Part shown: positions 14,369-21,311 of the stretch, in pieces
How the letters are laid out: each line of letters begins with the position of its first letter
Position numbering within the stretch: position 1 is the first letter of the stretch
Assembly (NCBI GenBank): GCA_014730295.1
Contig: WJIN01000498.1
Location: 1-23,210, forward strand
Length of the DNA stretch: 23,210 nucleotides
Source: Promethearchaeota archaeon
GTDB lineage: Archaea > Asgardarchaeota > Lokiarchaeia > Sigynarchaeales > SOKP01
Direction: 5' to 3'
Translations under genes and position numbers: made by a program
Notes under the pieces: model-generated
The model's database searches: none
Seen by the model: only the letters and a program-made list of their open reading frames with translations
Told to the model about the DNA's origin: nothing

Positions 14369-15100
14369 ATGCCTGATTATTATTCTTATTATCCTGTCAA
14401 TAATTTATTAAACTCAATTTATGCTTTGAATATAGCCATAGAAAGTCATTTTGGAAATCTTCTTTTAGAGGGTGATTTAGGAAGAATTGTCTATGCCTCT
14501 AATGACTTTGCTTTAAGGCGGTGGGCTGAAAATAAAGCAAGATTGCCTATTGTAGATAATACAGGGAATCCTTACAATCTTCCTTTTTTTAATTACAAAC
14601 TTAAATCGGATGGGTATACTAATGGGACTAATCGGGCTTGGTTTTCTAATGCCGCTAATACTTATGGGATATGGGCGCCTGACTTAGGTAAAAAAATAAG
14701 AATGCTGAATGTTACTTTAGCGTATGAAGCTACCTTGTTTGTTATGCAAGACATTGATTCAATCTACACAGCGACTAATATGCTGTGGGATGATAGCAAT
14801 GAAACTATTTTAGATTATTATCTGCAAATTGATTCACAAGCGATTAAAAACATAGCAGTATTAAATTATGACATGGATTTTCAAGATAGATTTAATGAAA
14901 CTGATTGGCTTGAAAAAAACAATATTCGCACTGTGGGTTTTGACTTTAGCTTTGAAACTTTTATTATATTAGAAAACGCAGATATTCAGATTTCGGAAGA
15001 AGTGGCTTTAACTTTTTACAATTCTAAGTTTGGGCCTTTTACTGATATTAACGCGGAAACAAAAGAGTATATGGAAGCATTTCAAACCTATTGGGGGTAA
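14369..15100 (+). CDS. Putative tail sheath stabiliser/neck protein (T4 gp15-like)
   Basis: 243 residues; ATG directly follows the previous stop. The pattern of a Tyr-rich start (YYSYYPVNNLLNSIYALN), a LPFFNYKL segment, strand RMLNVTLAYEATLFVMQDID and TVGFDFSFETFI recalls T4 gp15-type proteins, which cap the tail and join it to the neck. The likeness is by eye only. The next gene is the tail sheath, as expected for a neck or tail-terminator gene. No signal or membrane segment. Confidence 0.6.
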   Translation: MPDYYSYYPVNNLLNSIYALNIAIESHFGNLLLEGDLGRIVYASNDFALRRWAENKARLPIVDNTGNPYNLPFFNYKLKSDGYTNGTNRAWFSNAANTYGIWAPDLGKKIRMLNVTLAYEATLFVMQDIDSIYTATNMLWDDSNETILDYYLQIDSQAIKNIAVLNYDMDFQDRFNETDWLEKNNIRTVGFDFSFETFIILENADIQISEEVALTFYNSKFGPFTDINAETKEYMEAFQTYWG

Positions 15101-15117
15101 TCTTTTCATATTAAAAA

Positions 15118-15125
15118 ACTATAAT
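15118..15125 (+). promoter_or_regulatory. ACTATAAT element before tail sheath
   Basis: ACTATAATATTAAAGGAG: the promoter-like element is followed after 5 nt by a Shine-Dalgarno AGGAG (15131-15135). The ATG at 15148 is 12 nt from that site, rather far. A usual start point about 7 nt downstream would begin the message at or inside the Shine-Dalgarno sequence. Confidence 0.6.
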
Positions 15126-15147
15126 ATTAAAGGAGACTGTTTGAAAA

Positions 15148-16965
15148 ATGGGACTTATAGATACTAGAATTACTGTTAATTTAGAAGATAGAAGCCAAAC
15201 TATTTTAGAAGATTTGTCTTATGTTGGTGGAACTAATATCAGGGCGCTAAAAGGGCCTGATGAACCTGTTTTAATTTTTCCCAAGCAAGAAAAATTAATT
15301 ACTCAAATGTTCGGTACGCCTACTTCAACTTATACTGATGTTTGGAACTTAATTGAGTATAACAAGAATTATCCGGTCTACGCTTGTTCTGCTACTGTCG
15401 GAGGAAGATACGGGGGGGTGTTAGTTACTAAGACTGGAACCGAAGCTTTTACGGGCGGATTTACAACCATCGATTCTATTAGCTTTTCGGCATTACAAAA
15501 CATTGAAATTTTAGGTACGGGGGATGCATCTACTACTACCTTTACCGCGTCATTATCTAATTATTTAGATTACAACGCTGAGACAGTTGATTTGATTGTT
15601 AATGGGACGGCTGTAAGCTTAACCGTATCTACTTTAGGTGTTACCGAAACATTAACCGCGACAGGAATCTACGCTGGAAGCGGTACTTTAAACACTTCCA
15701 CAGGGGATTTAAGCTTTACTTTCGATACCGCCCCGGCCAATAATGTAACCATTGAAGTTACTTATACGATTGATAGGAGTGATGATGTATATTTCTTACT
15801 TTACAATCCTTACCGGGAAGCGGATGATACAGCGGTTTTGATTACCTATGCTAGTAATTTATTTACAATTAAGCTCTATGATGTTAATTCTGATGGAACT
15901 TATACTGAAATCCAAGCTAGCCCTTTTCCGGTATCCCTAACCGAAGGAAGTAAAGATGGTTTTGGAATTAATAACTATATTGGTGATGTTTTTCAAGACA
16001 GCCATTATATAAGACCGATAATTAATACCGCTTTAGCCGTTACTACTTTTGTAGATGATACGGTGCAGATTGAATTAGATGGAGGTACAAGAGGAACTCA
16101 TAGCATTACTACGGGGTACAATTATTTTCAACAGGCCGAAAAATACCCGGTAGATTTATTTTTTGACGGCTCAGGTGAAGCGGATGTAATAACTGTTTTT
16201 GATTCTTTAAGTAAAAATTATCAAAAGTATGCCACTTATATTTTTGGGCTTCCTTTAGAGAGCGTGTCAAACGCATTAACTACTGTATCAGGTTATAGTC
16301 TAAACAATAACAATATTAAAGTATATTGGAATTATATGCAAATAAAGAACACTTACACCGATGGTACTTTTTACGCTTGTCCAATTGGAAGGATTGCTTA
16401 CAATCACGGTAAGAATAGGGAAAACTTTTATTCGGGGCGGCAAGTGTCTTGGATCAATGAAAATGAAGTTGGCGGGCAATTGGGGACAGGGTTTATTAGG
16501 GCCTATTATTCACCGCTTCCTTCTGAAGTTACTCAATTAGAAAATGCTAATATTAATCCGATCGTGTTTCACCCTGTTTACGGTGTAATGGTTACAAATG
16601 ACGCTACTCAGCAGACCATTACATCTGATTACTCTGATGGGGGTCACGTAGGGCTTAGAAATTATTTAGTTAATACTATTTTACAAGATGTTCTTCCTTT
16701 TCAGATCGATAAGCCGAATGACACTGAGCATAGGAACAATGTTAGAAGTCAAGTAGAGTTGATTATGTCCGGCCCCTCAGCTACCCCGGGATTACTAAAC
16801 TGGTATGTTGTTAAATGTGATGAAGAAAATAATAATGCGACTGTTAGGGCTAAGAAGCAATTTATTATTGAGGTTGCAGTACAATTTACACCATTTTCTA
16901 AAACTATTGTATTCAACTTTATTAACTATGGTCAAACTGTAGAAGTAAACGAAGCGTTTGTATAA
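15148..16965 (+). CDS. Contractile tail sheath protein
   Basis: 605 residues. The start (ITVNLEDRS, GGTNIRALKGPDEPVLIFP, FGTPTSTYTDVWNLIEY, YPVYACSATVGG) and the C-terminal domain (NWYVVKCDEENNNATVRAKK, IEVAVQFTPFSKTIVFNF) match the T4 gp18/phage sheath family. The protein forms the outer contractile tube. Residues about 110-215 form a Thr/Ser/Val-rich beta insertion with a GTLNTSTGDLSFTFDTAP stretch, probably a domain exposed on the tail surface; the sheath core does not need it. The frame has no odd features. The tail tube gene follows after 11 nt. Confidence 0.93.
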   Translation: MGLIDTRITVNLEDRSQTILEDLSYVGGTNIRALKGPDEPVLIFPKQEKLITQMFGTPTSTYTDVWNLIEYNKNYPVYACSATVGGRYGGVLVTKTGTEAFTGGFTTIDSISFSALQNIEILGTGDASTTTFTASLSNYLDYNAETVDLIVNGTAVSLTVSTLGVTETLTATGIYAGSGTLNTSTGDLSFTFDTAPANNVTIEVTYTIDRSDDVYFLLYNPYREADDTAVLITYASNLFTIKLYDVNSDGTYTEIQASPFPVSLTEGSKDGFGINNYIGDVFQDSHYIRPIINTALAVTTFVDDTVQIELDGGTRGTHSITTGYNYFQQAEKYPVDLFFDGSGEADVITVFDSLSKNYQKYATYIFGLPLESVSNALTTVSGYSLNNNNIKVYWNYMQIKNTYTDGTFYACPIGRIAYNHGKNRENFYSGRQVSWINENEVGGQLGTGFIRAYYSPLPSEVTQLENANINPIVFHPVYGVMVTNDATQQTITSDYSDGGHVGLRNYLVNTILQDVLPFQIDKPNDTEHRNNVRSQVELIMSGPSATPGLLNWYVVKCDEENNNATVRAKKQFIIEVAVQFTPFSKTIVFNFINYGQTVEVNEAFV

Positions 16966-16976
16966 AAGGAGAATTT

Positions 16977-17513
16977 ATGGCAATTTTAGAAGTATATGAA
17001 ACCGGGGATGATGCATTAGGAATTCATTTTGATTTTGATATAGCAAGCTTTGGGTTATTCCAACCTGGAAATATAAAATTTAGGACGACTACTTTTAATG
17101 TTCCAGGCATTACTTTAGGGACCTATACGATTGATTTTAAAGGTCAACATTTTGAAAAACCTAATTACAACGATGACACTTCCAAAGAATTTTCTTTCAC
17201 TTTGAGGCTTGATAAACAATACGAGGTTTACCGAAAGTTTGCATTTTGGTTATATTCAATTAAAAACATTTCTACTGGGGCAAATAGCGTAGATAAACCG
17301 GTAGTAGGGCCGTCTAAATTAAGAACTCCTGAAATTACTGTAGTAGCGACTGATGGTAACGCTCCTAATCCCACAGTGTTTCAGACTTGGCGATTTACAC
17401 AATGTTTCCCTAAAAGCATTAGTGATGTTTCTTTTGATAACACTGGTACGGACCCAATCACCCTAGACATTACTATGTCTTACTTAACGTTAAACACAGA
17501 TTTAACGGCTTAA
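16977..17513 (+). CDS. Tail tube protein (gp19-like)
   Basis: 178 residues; AAAAGGAG upstream of the ATG. The fold pattern fits T4 gp19-type tubes: FNVPGITLGTYTIDFKGQHF, then KEFSFTLRLDKQYEVYRKFAFWLYSI, and a C-terminal strand pair WRFTQCFPKSISDVSF and TLDITMSYLTLN. It makes the inner tube beneath the sheath. A strong terminator follows 20 nt after the stop, so sheath and tube form one transcript with the option of very high expression. Confidence 0.9.
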   Translation: MAILEVYETGDDALGIHFDFDIASFGLFQPGNIKFRTTTFNVPGITLGTYTIDFKGQHFEKPNYNDDTSKEFSFTLRLDKQYEVYRKFAFWLYSIKNISTGANSVDKPVVGPSKLRTPEITVVATDGNAPNPTVFQTWRFTQCFPKSISDVSFDNTGTDPITLDITMSYLTLNTDLTA

Positions 17514-17533
17514 ACATGATCCTCCTTTCTCTT

Positions 17534-17567
17534 GGGGAAGCCTTTAAAAGCTTCCCCTTTCTTTTTT
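17534..17567 (+). terminator. Intrinsic terminator after tail tube gene
   Basis: GGGGAAGC / GCTTCCCC arms of 8 bp (17534-17541, 17550-17557) with loop CTTTAAAA, followed by TTTCTTTTTT. It ends the sheath-tube transcript. The same hairpin core occurs at 20049-20070. Confidence 0.92.
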
Positions 17568-17568
17568 A

Positions 17569-17576
17569 ACTATAAT
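17569..17576 (+). promoter_or_regulatory. ACTATAAT element 3 nt before an ATG
   Basis: Directly follows the terminator's T-run; TATAAT, then AGC, then ATG at 17580, without a Shine-Dalgarno site. Because a terminator lies just upstream, the next gene needs its own start here, so this element is very likely a real promoter. Confidence 0.7.
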
Positions 17577-17579
17577 AGC

Positions 17580-18245
17580 ATGGCACTAGAATTAGATGAA
17601 CCTTTTATTGATGACCACATTAACTATGATTTCACTATTTCAATCGGTATTTCTGGTAAGATAAAAGATTTAATTAGTAAAGCCTTACCTAATTTAGAAT
17701 TTCCATCAAATAGATTATTAACAACAAAAGTCATGAATGTTAATATTCCTACTTATACGGCAGGAACCTATACTTACACATGGAATGGAATTCCGTTTGA
17801 AAAAGCTAATGGTAAAGATACTACGGAAAAAAAGTTTTCTATTACTTATCGGGTGGATTATCAATTTTTACTTCATAAGTTTTTTTTAAATTGGATTAGG
17901 TTTATCAATGAGCCTAGGAGCTTACCTTTTGATACAGAAATATCGTCTAACAGGGCGGGCAATGGGCTTTTAACTAGCCGCTTTTCGGCTTTACGTACCA
18001 TAATTACAATTGATTTATACGGCAAAAGATTGATACCTGAAAAATTGGAAGATGTGGAAAAAACCGTATCTTTTACCGATGTTAGAAACTATTTTAGGCA
18101 ATTGACTCCACAGCAAACTTTTGTTTTTCGGGGGGCTATGCCTGTTGATATTGAGGGCGGTAGTTATGATGTTGGCTCAGCGGAACCTACTACACGGACA
18201 GTTAATTTTGTTTATTTACAACATAAATTGGATGGTGGTTTTTAA
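17580..18245 (+). CDS. Second tail-tube-fold protein (gp19/gp54-like paralogue)
   Basis: 221 residues from ATG 17580. A longer frame from a TTG at 17532 would run through the terminator and promoter, so I reject it. The pattern is again that of the tube fold: MNVNIPTYTAGTYTYTWNGIPFEKANG, KKFSITYRVDYQFLLHKFFLNWIRFI and a strand TIITIDLYGKRL, followed by a C-terminal extension ending TRTVNFVYLQHKL. It parallels the 16977 gene (VPGITLGTYTIDFKGQHFEK...) closely, so the two probably arose by duplication. In T4 gp48 and gp54 are tube-fold baseplate proteins that start the tube, and this may be such an initiator. No ribosome site precedes it. Confidence 0.75.
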   Translation: MALELDEPFIDDHINYDFTISIGISGKIKDLISKALPNLEFPSNRLLTTKVMNVNIPTYTAGTYTYTWNGIPFEKANGKDTTEKKFSITYRVDYQFLLHKFFLNWIRFINEPRSLPFDTEISSNRAGNGLLTSRFSALRTIITIDLYGKRLIPEKLEDVEKTVSFTDVRNYFRQLTPQQTFVFRGAMPVDIEGGSYDVGSAEPTTRTVNFVYLQHKLDGGF

Positions 18246-18797
18246 ATGATTTTGTATGATAAGAACGAAGAGCTGCTTGAAGAGTATCAAATTATTAGTA
18301 ACCATTTTTTAACTATTCCCAGGGATGGATTTTCACAAATAACTACCCCCTGGATTTCTGGAAAAATAAAATCTTCAAATCTTCCCTTAAATAAAATAGA
18401 TTCGGAAACTTTAGCCGGAGGAAAAAAGATTTTATCGGGGGTTACTTTTCCCGATGCGGTATCTTTTGAAATTTACGAAAACACGGATTTTTCTACTTAT
18501 CAATTTTTTGATAAATGGTTATCTAATAATTATGACGCAGAAAGATGTATATTTTATCCGAAGGGCAAGCCCGACAAAAGAAATTGTACCGTTGAGTTTT
18601 TTAATACAATTGTTGGGGGGTTATTTGCTAAAACCCCTAATAATACAGTAAAAGCTTCTTTTAGTATGTACAATTGTATGTGCTTAGGAATTGAACCTAC
18701 TTCTTTAAGTCAAGAAAATAATGAGCCTTTAACTTATACGGTTACTTTATCTGTGGATCAAATCAAAAATTCATACTATGACCGTGCTTTACTATAA
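18246..18797 (+). CDS. Third tail-tube-fold protein
   Basis: 183 residues; ATG touches the previous stop, with GGTGG upstream. The middle reads as tube fold: LSGVTFPDAVSFEIYEN, DFSTYQFFDKWLSNNYD, FYPKGKPDKRNCTVEFFNT, KASFSMYNCMCLGIEPTSL and TYTVTLSVDQI, like T4 gp19-type proteins with a W in the long helix and a late strand pair. Probably a baseplate-tube junction protein. Its stop codon overlaps the promoter element of the next gene. Confidence 0.72.
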   Translation: MILYDKNEELLEEYQIISNHFLTIPRDGFSQITTPWISGKIKSSNLPLNKIDSETLAGGKKILSGVTFPDAVSFEIYENTDFSTYQFFDKWLSNNYDAERCIFYPKGKPDKRNCTVEFFNTIVGGLFAKTPNNTVKASFSMYNCMCLGIEPTSLSQENNEPLTYTVTLSVDQIKNSYYDRALL

Positions 18798-18798
18798 T
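18791..18798 (+). promoter_or_regulatory. ACTATAAT element overlapping a stop codon
   Basis: ACTATAATATTAAAAGGGGGG; the element includes the TAA of the 18246-18797 gene and lies 20 nt before the ATG at 18819. A Shine-Dalgarno run of Gs (18806-18811) follows, so the message has a short normal leader. Confidence 0.6.
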
Positions 18799-18818
18799 AT
18801 TAAAAGGGGGGATTACTA

Positions 18819-19904
18819 ATGCCTGATTTAAGATACAAAGAAGAAGAAACTAAACCTTCGGTGGATACTACAAAAAAAACAAAAGAAATGCCTTACGGAT
18901 ATACAAAAGTAAAACTTGATTCACTTGGGAAATTATACGCGCCTAAAGAATTGCATTTTAGAAATTTTACGGTAGAAGAACTAACCGACTTAGCGGCGGC
19001 CAATGATAGCAAAGACGCACTAAAGGTTTTTGTACGCTGTTTAAACAATATGGTTCATGAAAATTTTGATTGTAAGTTTTTAACTGAGAAAGATCTGGAA
19101 GAAGTTTTAATGACCTTGAATATTCGCTGGGGGAAGGTCTTTAAAAATGTGCCTTATTTATATGCTGAAAAAGAAGAGGATCTTGAAGAAGCTAACACGC
19201 TTTTAAAAGAAAACTTAGAAATCCAAGGGAAGGCTTTCAAAGAAATTAAAAACTTGGACAGTAAAGAAAATGTTGGATACGCGGATTTACCTATGACCAA
19301 TCTTAAAACAAAAGAATTAGCGGGGGACGTTGGTCCTATTTTTAATATGACTACTACTGAGGGTGAATCCGTTAAATTGAAAATTGCTTGCGTTGGTGAT
19401 TTTATTGAAGTTCAAGATTATATTGAAAATATTTATTTTGAAAAAGAAAGAAAGTTTAGTGACTTTAAATTGCAATACGCTAAGTATAAGCAGATTGAAG
19501 AGGAGATTAGGCTTGCTAATCGGGAAAGAACCGAAGAATTAATTAATATGCTGCCTAAGCTTGATTTTACTATTTTAGAAGAATATGAAGATTTTTTAAA
19601 ACAAAAAGAATCAGATTTTTTTAAAGTAATAGAAGCTTCTTTGATTGTATCTTATGGAAAAAAGAAATGTGAAACACTAAAAGAAAAGGTTACGGCTAAC
19701 AAAAAAATAGGAAGCCATTTTTGGGAAAAGTACTCTAAAATCATGAGGAATAATTTTGAGTACGGTATTTTGCCCGAAGTTACTTTTTTTAGTGTTGATC
19801 TAGGAAAAACCATTGAAAGGAGGTTTTCCTTTCGATACTTGGATTTTATACAAAAAGTGGAATCTGCAACAGATACAGACATTGAAGTATCATTTAGTCG
19901 ATGA
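18819..19904 (+). CDS. Tail assembly chaperone (T4 gp26/gpG-like)
   Basis: 361 residues. The first part (TKVKLDSLGKLYAPKELHFR, NFTVEELTDLAAANDSKDAL, DCKFLTEKDLEEVLMTL) resembles the T4 gp26-type baseplate/tail chaperone opening: a 'L-x-S-x-G-K-x-Y' strand and a helical core. A long coiled-coil region (about 200-260) and a C-terminal helical part follow. It lies between the tube genes and, past the inserted block, the tape measure gene, exactly where gpG-type chaperones lie. The end overlaps a +1-shifted frame (19804-20040), the usual set-up of a G/GT programmed frameshift. Near the overlap is an AAAGGAGG sequence that could pause ribosomes. Confidence 0.75.
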   Translation: MPDLRYKEEETKPSVDTTKKTKEMPYGYTKVKLDSLGKLYAPKELHFRNFTVEELTDLAAANDSKDALKVFVRCLNNMVHENFDCKFLTEKDLEEVLMTLNIRWGKVFKNVPYLYAEKEEDLEEANTLLKENLEIQGKAFKEIKNLDSKENVGYADLPMTNLKTKELAGDVGPIFNMTTTEGESVKLKIACVGDFIEVQDYIENIYFEKERKFSDFKLQYAKYKQIEEEIRLANRERTEELINMLPKLDFTILEEYEDFLKQKESDFFKVIEASLIVSYGKKKCETLKEKVTANKKIGSHFWEKYSKIMRNNFEYGILPEVTFFSVDLGKTIERRFSFRYLDFIQKVESATDTDIEVSFSR

Positions 19905-20040
19905 GTTTCCCGGATGGACTTACAGAGATATTGATCAAATGCTGGGGTGGGAGTTAGCAGACTTAGTTAATAGATTGAATAAAGATAAAGAAAGACAGAA
20001 ACGTAAAACACAAAATTGTCCATTATTAAAAGTAAATTAA
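19813..20040 (+). CDS. Probable chaperone frameshift extension (GT-like)
   Basis: Open from 19804 (after a TAG at 19801) in the +1 frame relative to the preceding gene, with a possible TTG start at 19813 (75 residues). The useful part appears to be the C-terminal stretch HLVDEFPGWTYRDIDQM LGWELADL followed by a basic tail, which looks like the short helical extension of GT-type chaperones. A shift near TTT CGA (19830-19835), after the Shine-Dalgarno-like AAAGGAGG (19816-19823), would fuse it to the chaperone. A separate weak start is also possible (AGGA at 19802-19805). Ends just before a terminator. Confidence 0.55.
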   Translation: MKGGFPFDTWILYKKWNLQQIQTLKYHLVDEFPGWTYRDIDQMLGWELADLVNRLNKDKERQKRKTQNCPLLKVN

Positions 20041-20048
20041 AAAAATTA

Positions 20049-20078
20049 GGGAAGCCTTTAAAAGCTTCCCCTTTTTTT
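20049..20078 (+). terminator. Terminator between convergent genes
   Basis: GGGAAGC / GCTTCCC arms with loop CTTTAAAA and seven Ts after it. The opposite strand also has a T-run after the stem (TAATTTTTTT), so it can stop transcripts from both sides. It duplicates the hairpin at 17534-17557, with a 22-nt identical core. Confidence 0.9.
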
Positions 20079-20091
20079 ATTACAAATCGTT

Positions 20092-20316
20092 TCACTCATC
20101 TACAATTACTTTAATTTTTCCACTTAATTCGACCTTTCCATTAAGAACATTATTTTTAATTTGGTTAATTAAGTGTTTAAGGTCATTAAGATCAAGACCG
20201 CCATCCCCTAGGTTTTGTTCCCAAATACGGGCTTCAGGATTTTCCGAATCAGTTACCAATCTAAAACTGAAATCTGCAAGATAAGCTTCGGTCATATTGT
20301 TAATCGAGGTCTTCAT
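20092..20316 (-). CDS. Small hypothetical protein, 74 aa
   Basis: Leftward gene with ATG at 20316, preceded by GGGAGAA. Mixed and acidic (MTEAYLADFSFRLVTDSEN; LDLNDLKHLINQIKNNVL; VELSGKIKVIVDE). Overlaps the next upstream gene by 17 nt. Last gene of the leftward block, facing the terminator at 20049. No family recognised. Confidence 0.55.
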   Translation of the reverse strand: MKTSINNMTEAYLADFSFRLVTDSENPEARIWEQNLGDGGLDLNDLKHLINQIKNNVLNGKVELSGKIKVIVDE

Positions 20317-20503
20317 CTAAATTCTCCCAGCCTTTATTTAAAATCTTCCTAGCTTCTTTAAGGGAGTCTCCTTGAAAGTACAAACTAAGATTTTTTAAAA
20401 TATAAAAAGCTCCTTCTAAGGTGTTTACATTACAATCTATAATTTCGGTAATCTCATCAAGGGAAAAAGGTATTTCCGATAATTGTTTATTATTAATTTC
20501 CAT
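20300..20503 (-). CDS. Small hypothetical protein, 67 aa
   Basis: ATG at 20503 with GGAG upstream, overlapping the upstream gene by 11 nt. Acidic, helical (SEIPFSLDEITEIIDCNVNT; LKEARKILNKGWENL). AT-rich like the phage body. Unknown. Confidence 0.55.
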   Translation of the reverse strand: MEINNKQLSEIPFSLDEITEIIDCNVNTLEGAFYILKNLSLYFQGDSLKEARKILNKGWENLDEDLD

Positions 20504-20738
20504 TAGGTTCTCCTTTCTTTATTAAAATTAGCGCGCCATTAAAAAGATACGCTACTAGCTTTGTCCTAGTTAATTTTAGGTTTTTAACTTCGGACCAGTC
20601 GTAAGGTAATTTTCCTGTCCTGTAGCAGGATTGCCACAGGAAACTAGCATCAAAATTACCAAAGTTTTTCATAATCTTCCGAAATTCATTCAAAAGATCG
20701 GAAGAATAAATTTCAATAATTTTCTTCTTTGTTTCCAT
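20493..20738 (-). CDS. Small hypothetical protein, 81 aa
   Basis: ATG at 20738 after AAGGGGTG. A helical first half (KIIEIYSSDLLNEFRKIMKN), then SFLWQSCYRTGKLPYDWSEV and a hydrophobic stretch LVAYLFNGALILI that is too short and charged around for a sure membrane span. AT-rich; 17 nt downstream of the GC-richer gene at 20756. Unknown. Confidence 0.55.
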   Translation of the reverse strand: METKKKIIEIYSSDLLNEFRKIMKNFGNFDASFLWQSCYRTGKLPYDWSEVKNLKLTRTKLVAYLFNGALILIKKGEPNGN

Positions 20739-20755
20739 ATTTCACCCCTTTTTGC

Positions 20756-21139
20756 TTATTGATTAGCTTCACAGTCACCATAGCAGTAACTGTTGCATTT
20801 TTGGCAATAGCCAATAATATTCCTGATCTGCGGGGAGATAGAAACAGCCTCAATATCGGACATTGCGTATACAGTGCAATGTCCGCCGCCTGACCACATA
20901 CAGTTAATAGTGGCCACGGCGCCTAGCCCCTTAACACTAACTTCTCTCCCCTCACGGGTTTTGGCTGCATTACCCAGCCAACCGTAAGAGTCATCAACCC
21001 TTACGGCAATTTTTCCGTGCTCGGCCTCAAGCATGTTAAGGCACTCCGCATAACTAATTGCCAAGTCTTCTCCAGGGATAGACCTGGACTTGTCCACAGA
21101 ATAGTCGGCCACGACTATCTTGGCCCAGCTATACCCCAA
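20756..21139 (-). CDS. Cysteine-rich accessory protein, start or frame uncertain
   Basis: 127 residues from a TTG at 21139 (weak AGGA upstream). A soluble mixed protein (WAKIVVADYSVDKSRS; EDLAISYAECLNMLEAEHGK; SGGGHCTVYAMSDIEAVSI) ends with a Cys cluster CQKCNSYCYGDC (C-x2-C-x3-C-x3-C), perhaps a small metal-binding tail. Codon use is GC-richer than the phage's. The structured leader that should serve this gene ends in an ATG at 21207 in another frame; a -1 shift at GGGG (21134-21137) would join ...RTPWG to YSWAK smoothly. So the true product may be about 150 residues, or the copy may be broken. Its place beside a ring nuclease suggests another anti-defence protein, which is inference. Confidence 0.55.
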   Translation of the reverse strand: MGYSWAKIVVADYSVDKSRSIPGEDLAISYAECLNMLEAEHGKIAVRVDDSYGWLGNAAKTREGREVSVKGLGAVATINCMWSGGGHCTVYAMSDIEAVSISPQIRNIIGYCQKCNSYCYGDCEANQ

Positions 21140-21207
21140 GGCGTCCTGGGGTTTCCGGCATAGTCCGCCGGAATTAAATTAATTGTTCTAGTTTTTTTCG
21201 TATTCAT
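21115..21207 (-). CDS. Short frame after structured leader, possible N-terminus of next gene
   Basis: ATG at 21207 with an excellent GGAGGAAACT ribosome site opens 30 codons (MNTKKTRTINLIPADYAGNP, then RTPWGIAGPR) before TAG. It overlaps the 20756-21139 frame. It is either a short leader peptide coupling translation of that gene, or its real N-terminus joined by a -1 shift (programmed, or a mutation/sequence error). Confidence 0.45.
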   Translation of the reverse strand: MNTKKTRTINLIPADYAGNPRTPWGIAGPR

Positions 21208-21210
21208 AGT

Positions 21211-21256
21211 TTCCTCCGTCCCGGCTCTATGGCCGGACCTGATTTTTTAATGCGTC
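21211..21256 (-). promoter_or_regulatory. Structured 5' leader, copy 1
   Basis: Read on the minus strand: GACGC, an A-run, then a stem GTCCGGC / GCCGGGAC (one bulged G, loop CATAGA) directly followed by the GGAGG ribosome site and an ATG at 21207. About 45 nt are nearly the same as the leader at 22066-22112. An upstream GTCT / AGAC mini-hairpin precedes it. No promoter could be found between the terminator at 21268 and this leader. Confidence 0.65.
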
Positions 21257-21267
21257 TATACAGACAC

Positions 21268-21308
21268 AAAAAAAGCCCATGCGTAGATAGAACCTACGCA
21301 TGGGCTTT
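21268..21308 (-). terminator. Strong terminator after ring nuclease gene
   Basis: Perfect 15-bp stem (21272-21286 with 21294-21308), 7-nt loop, followed on the minus strand by a run of seven Ts. It starts 3 nt past the ring nuclease stop. It separates that gene from the next leftward leader. Confidence 0.9.
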
Positions 21309-21311
21309 ATC

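Noticed and set aside
17532..17579. TTG start extending the second tube-like gene upstream
   Set aside because: It would code through an intrinsic terminator and a promoter element.
19652..19882. Minus-strand open frame within the chaperone gene
   Set aside because: No ribosome site and fully inside a well-supported gene.
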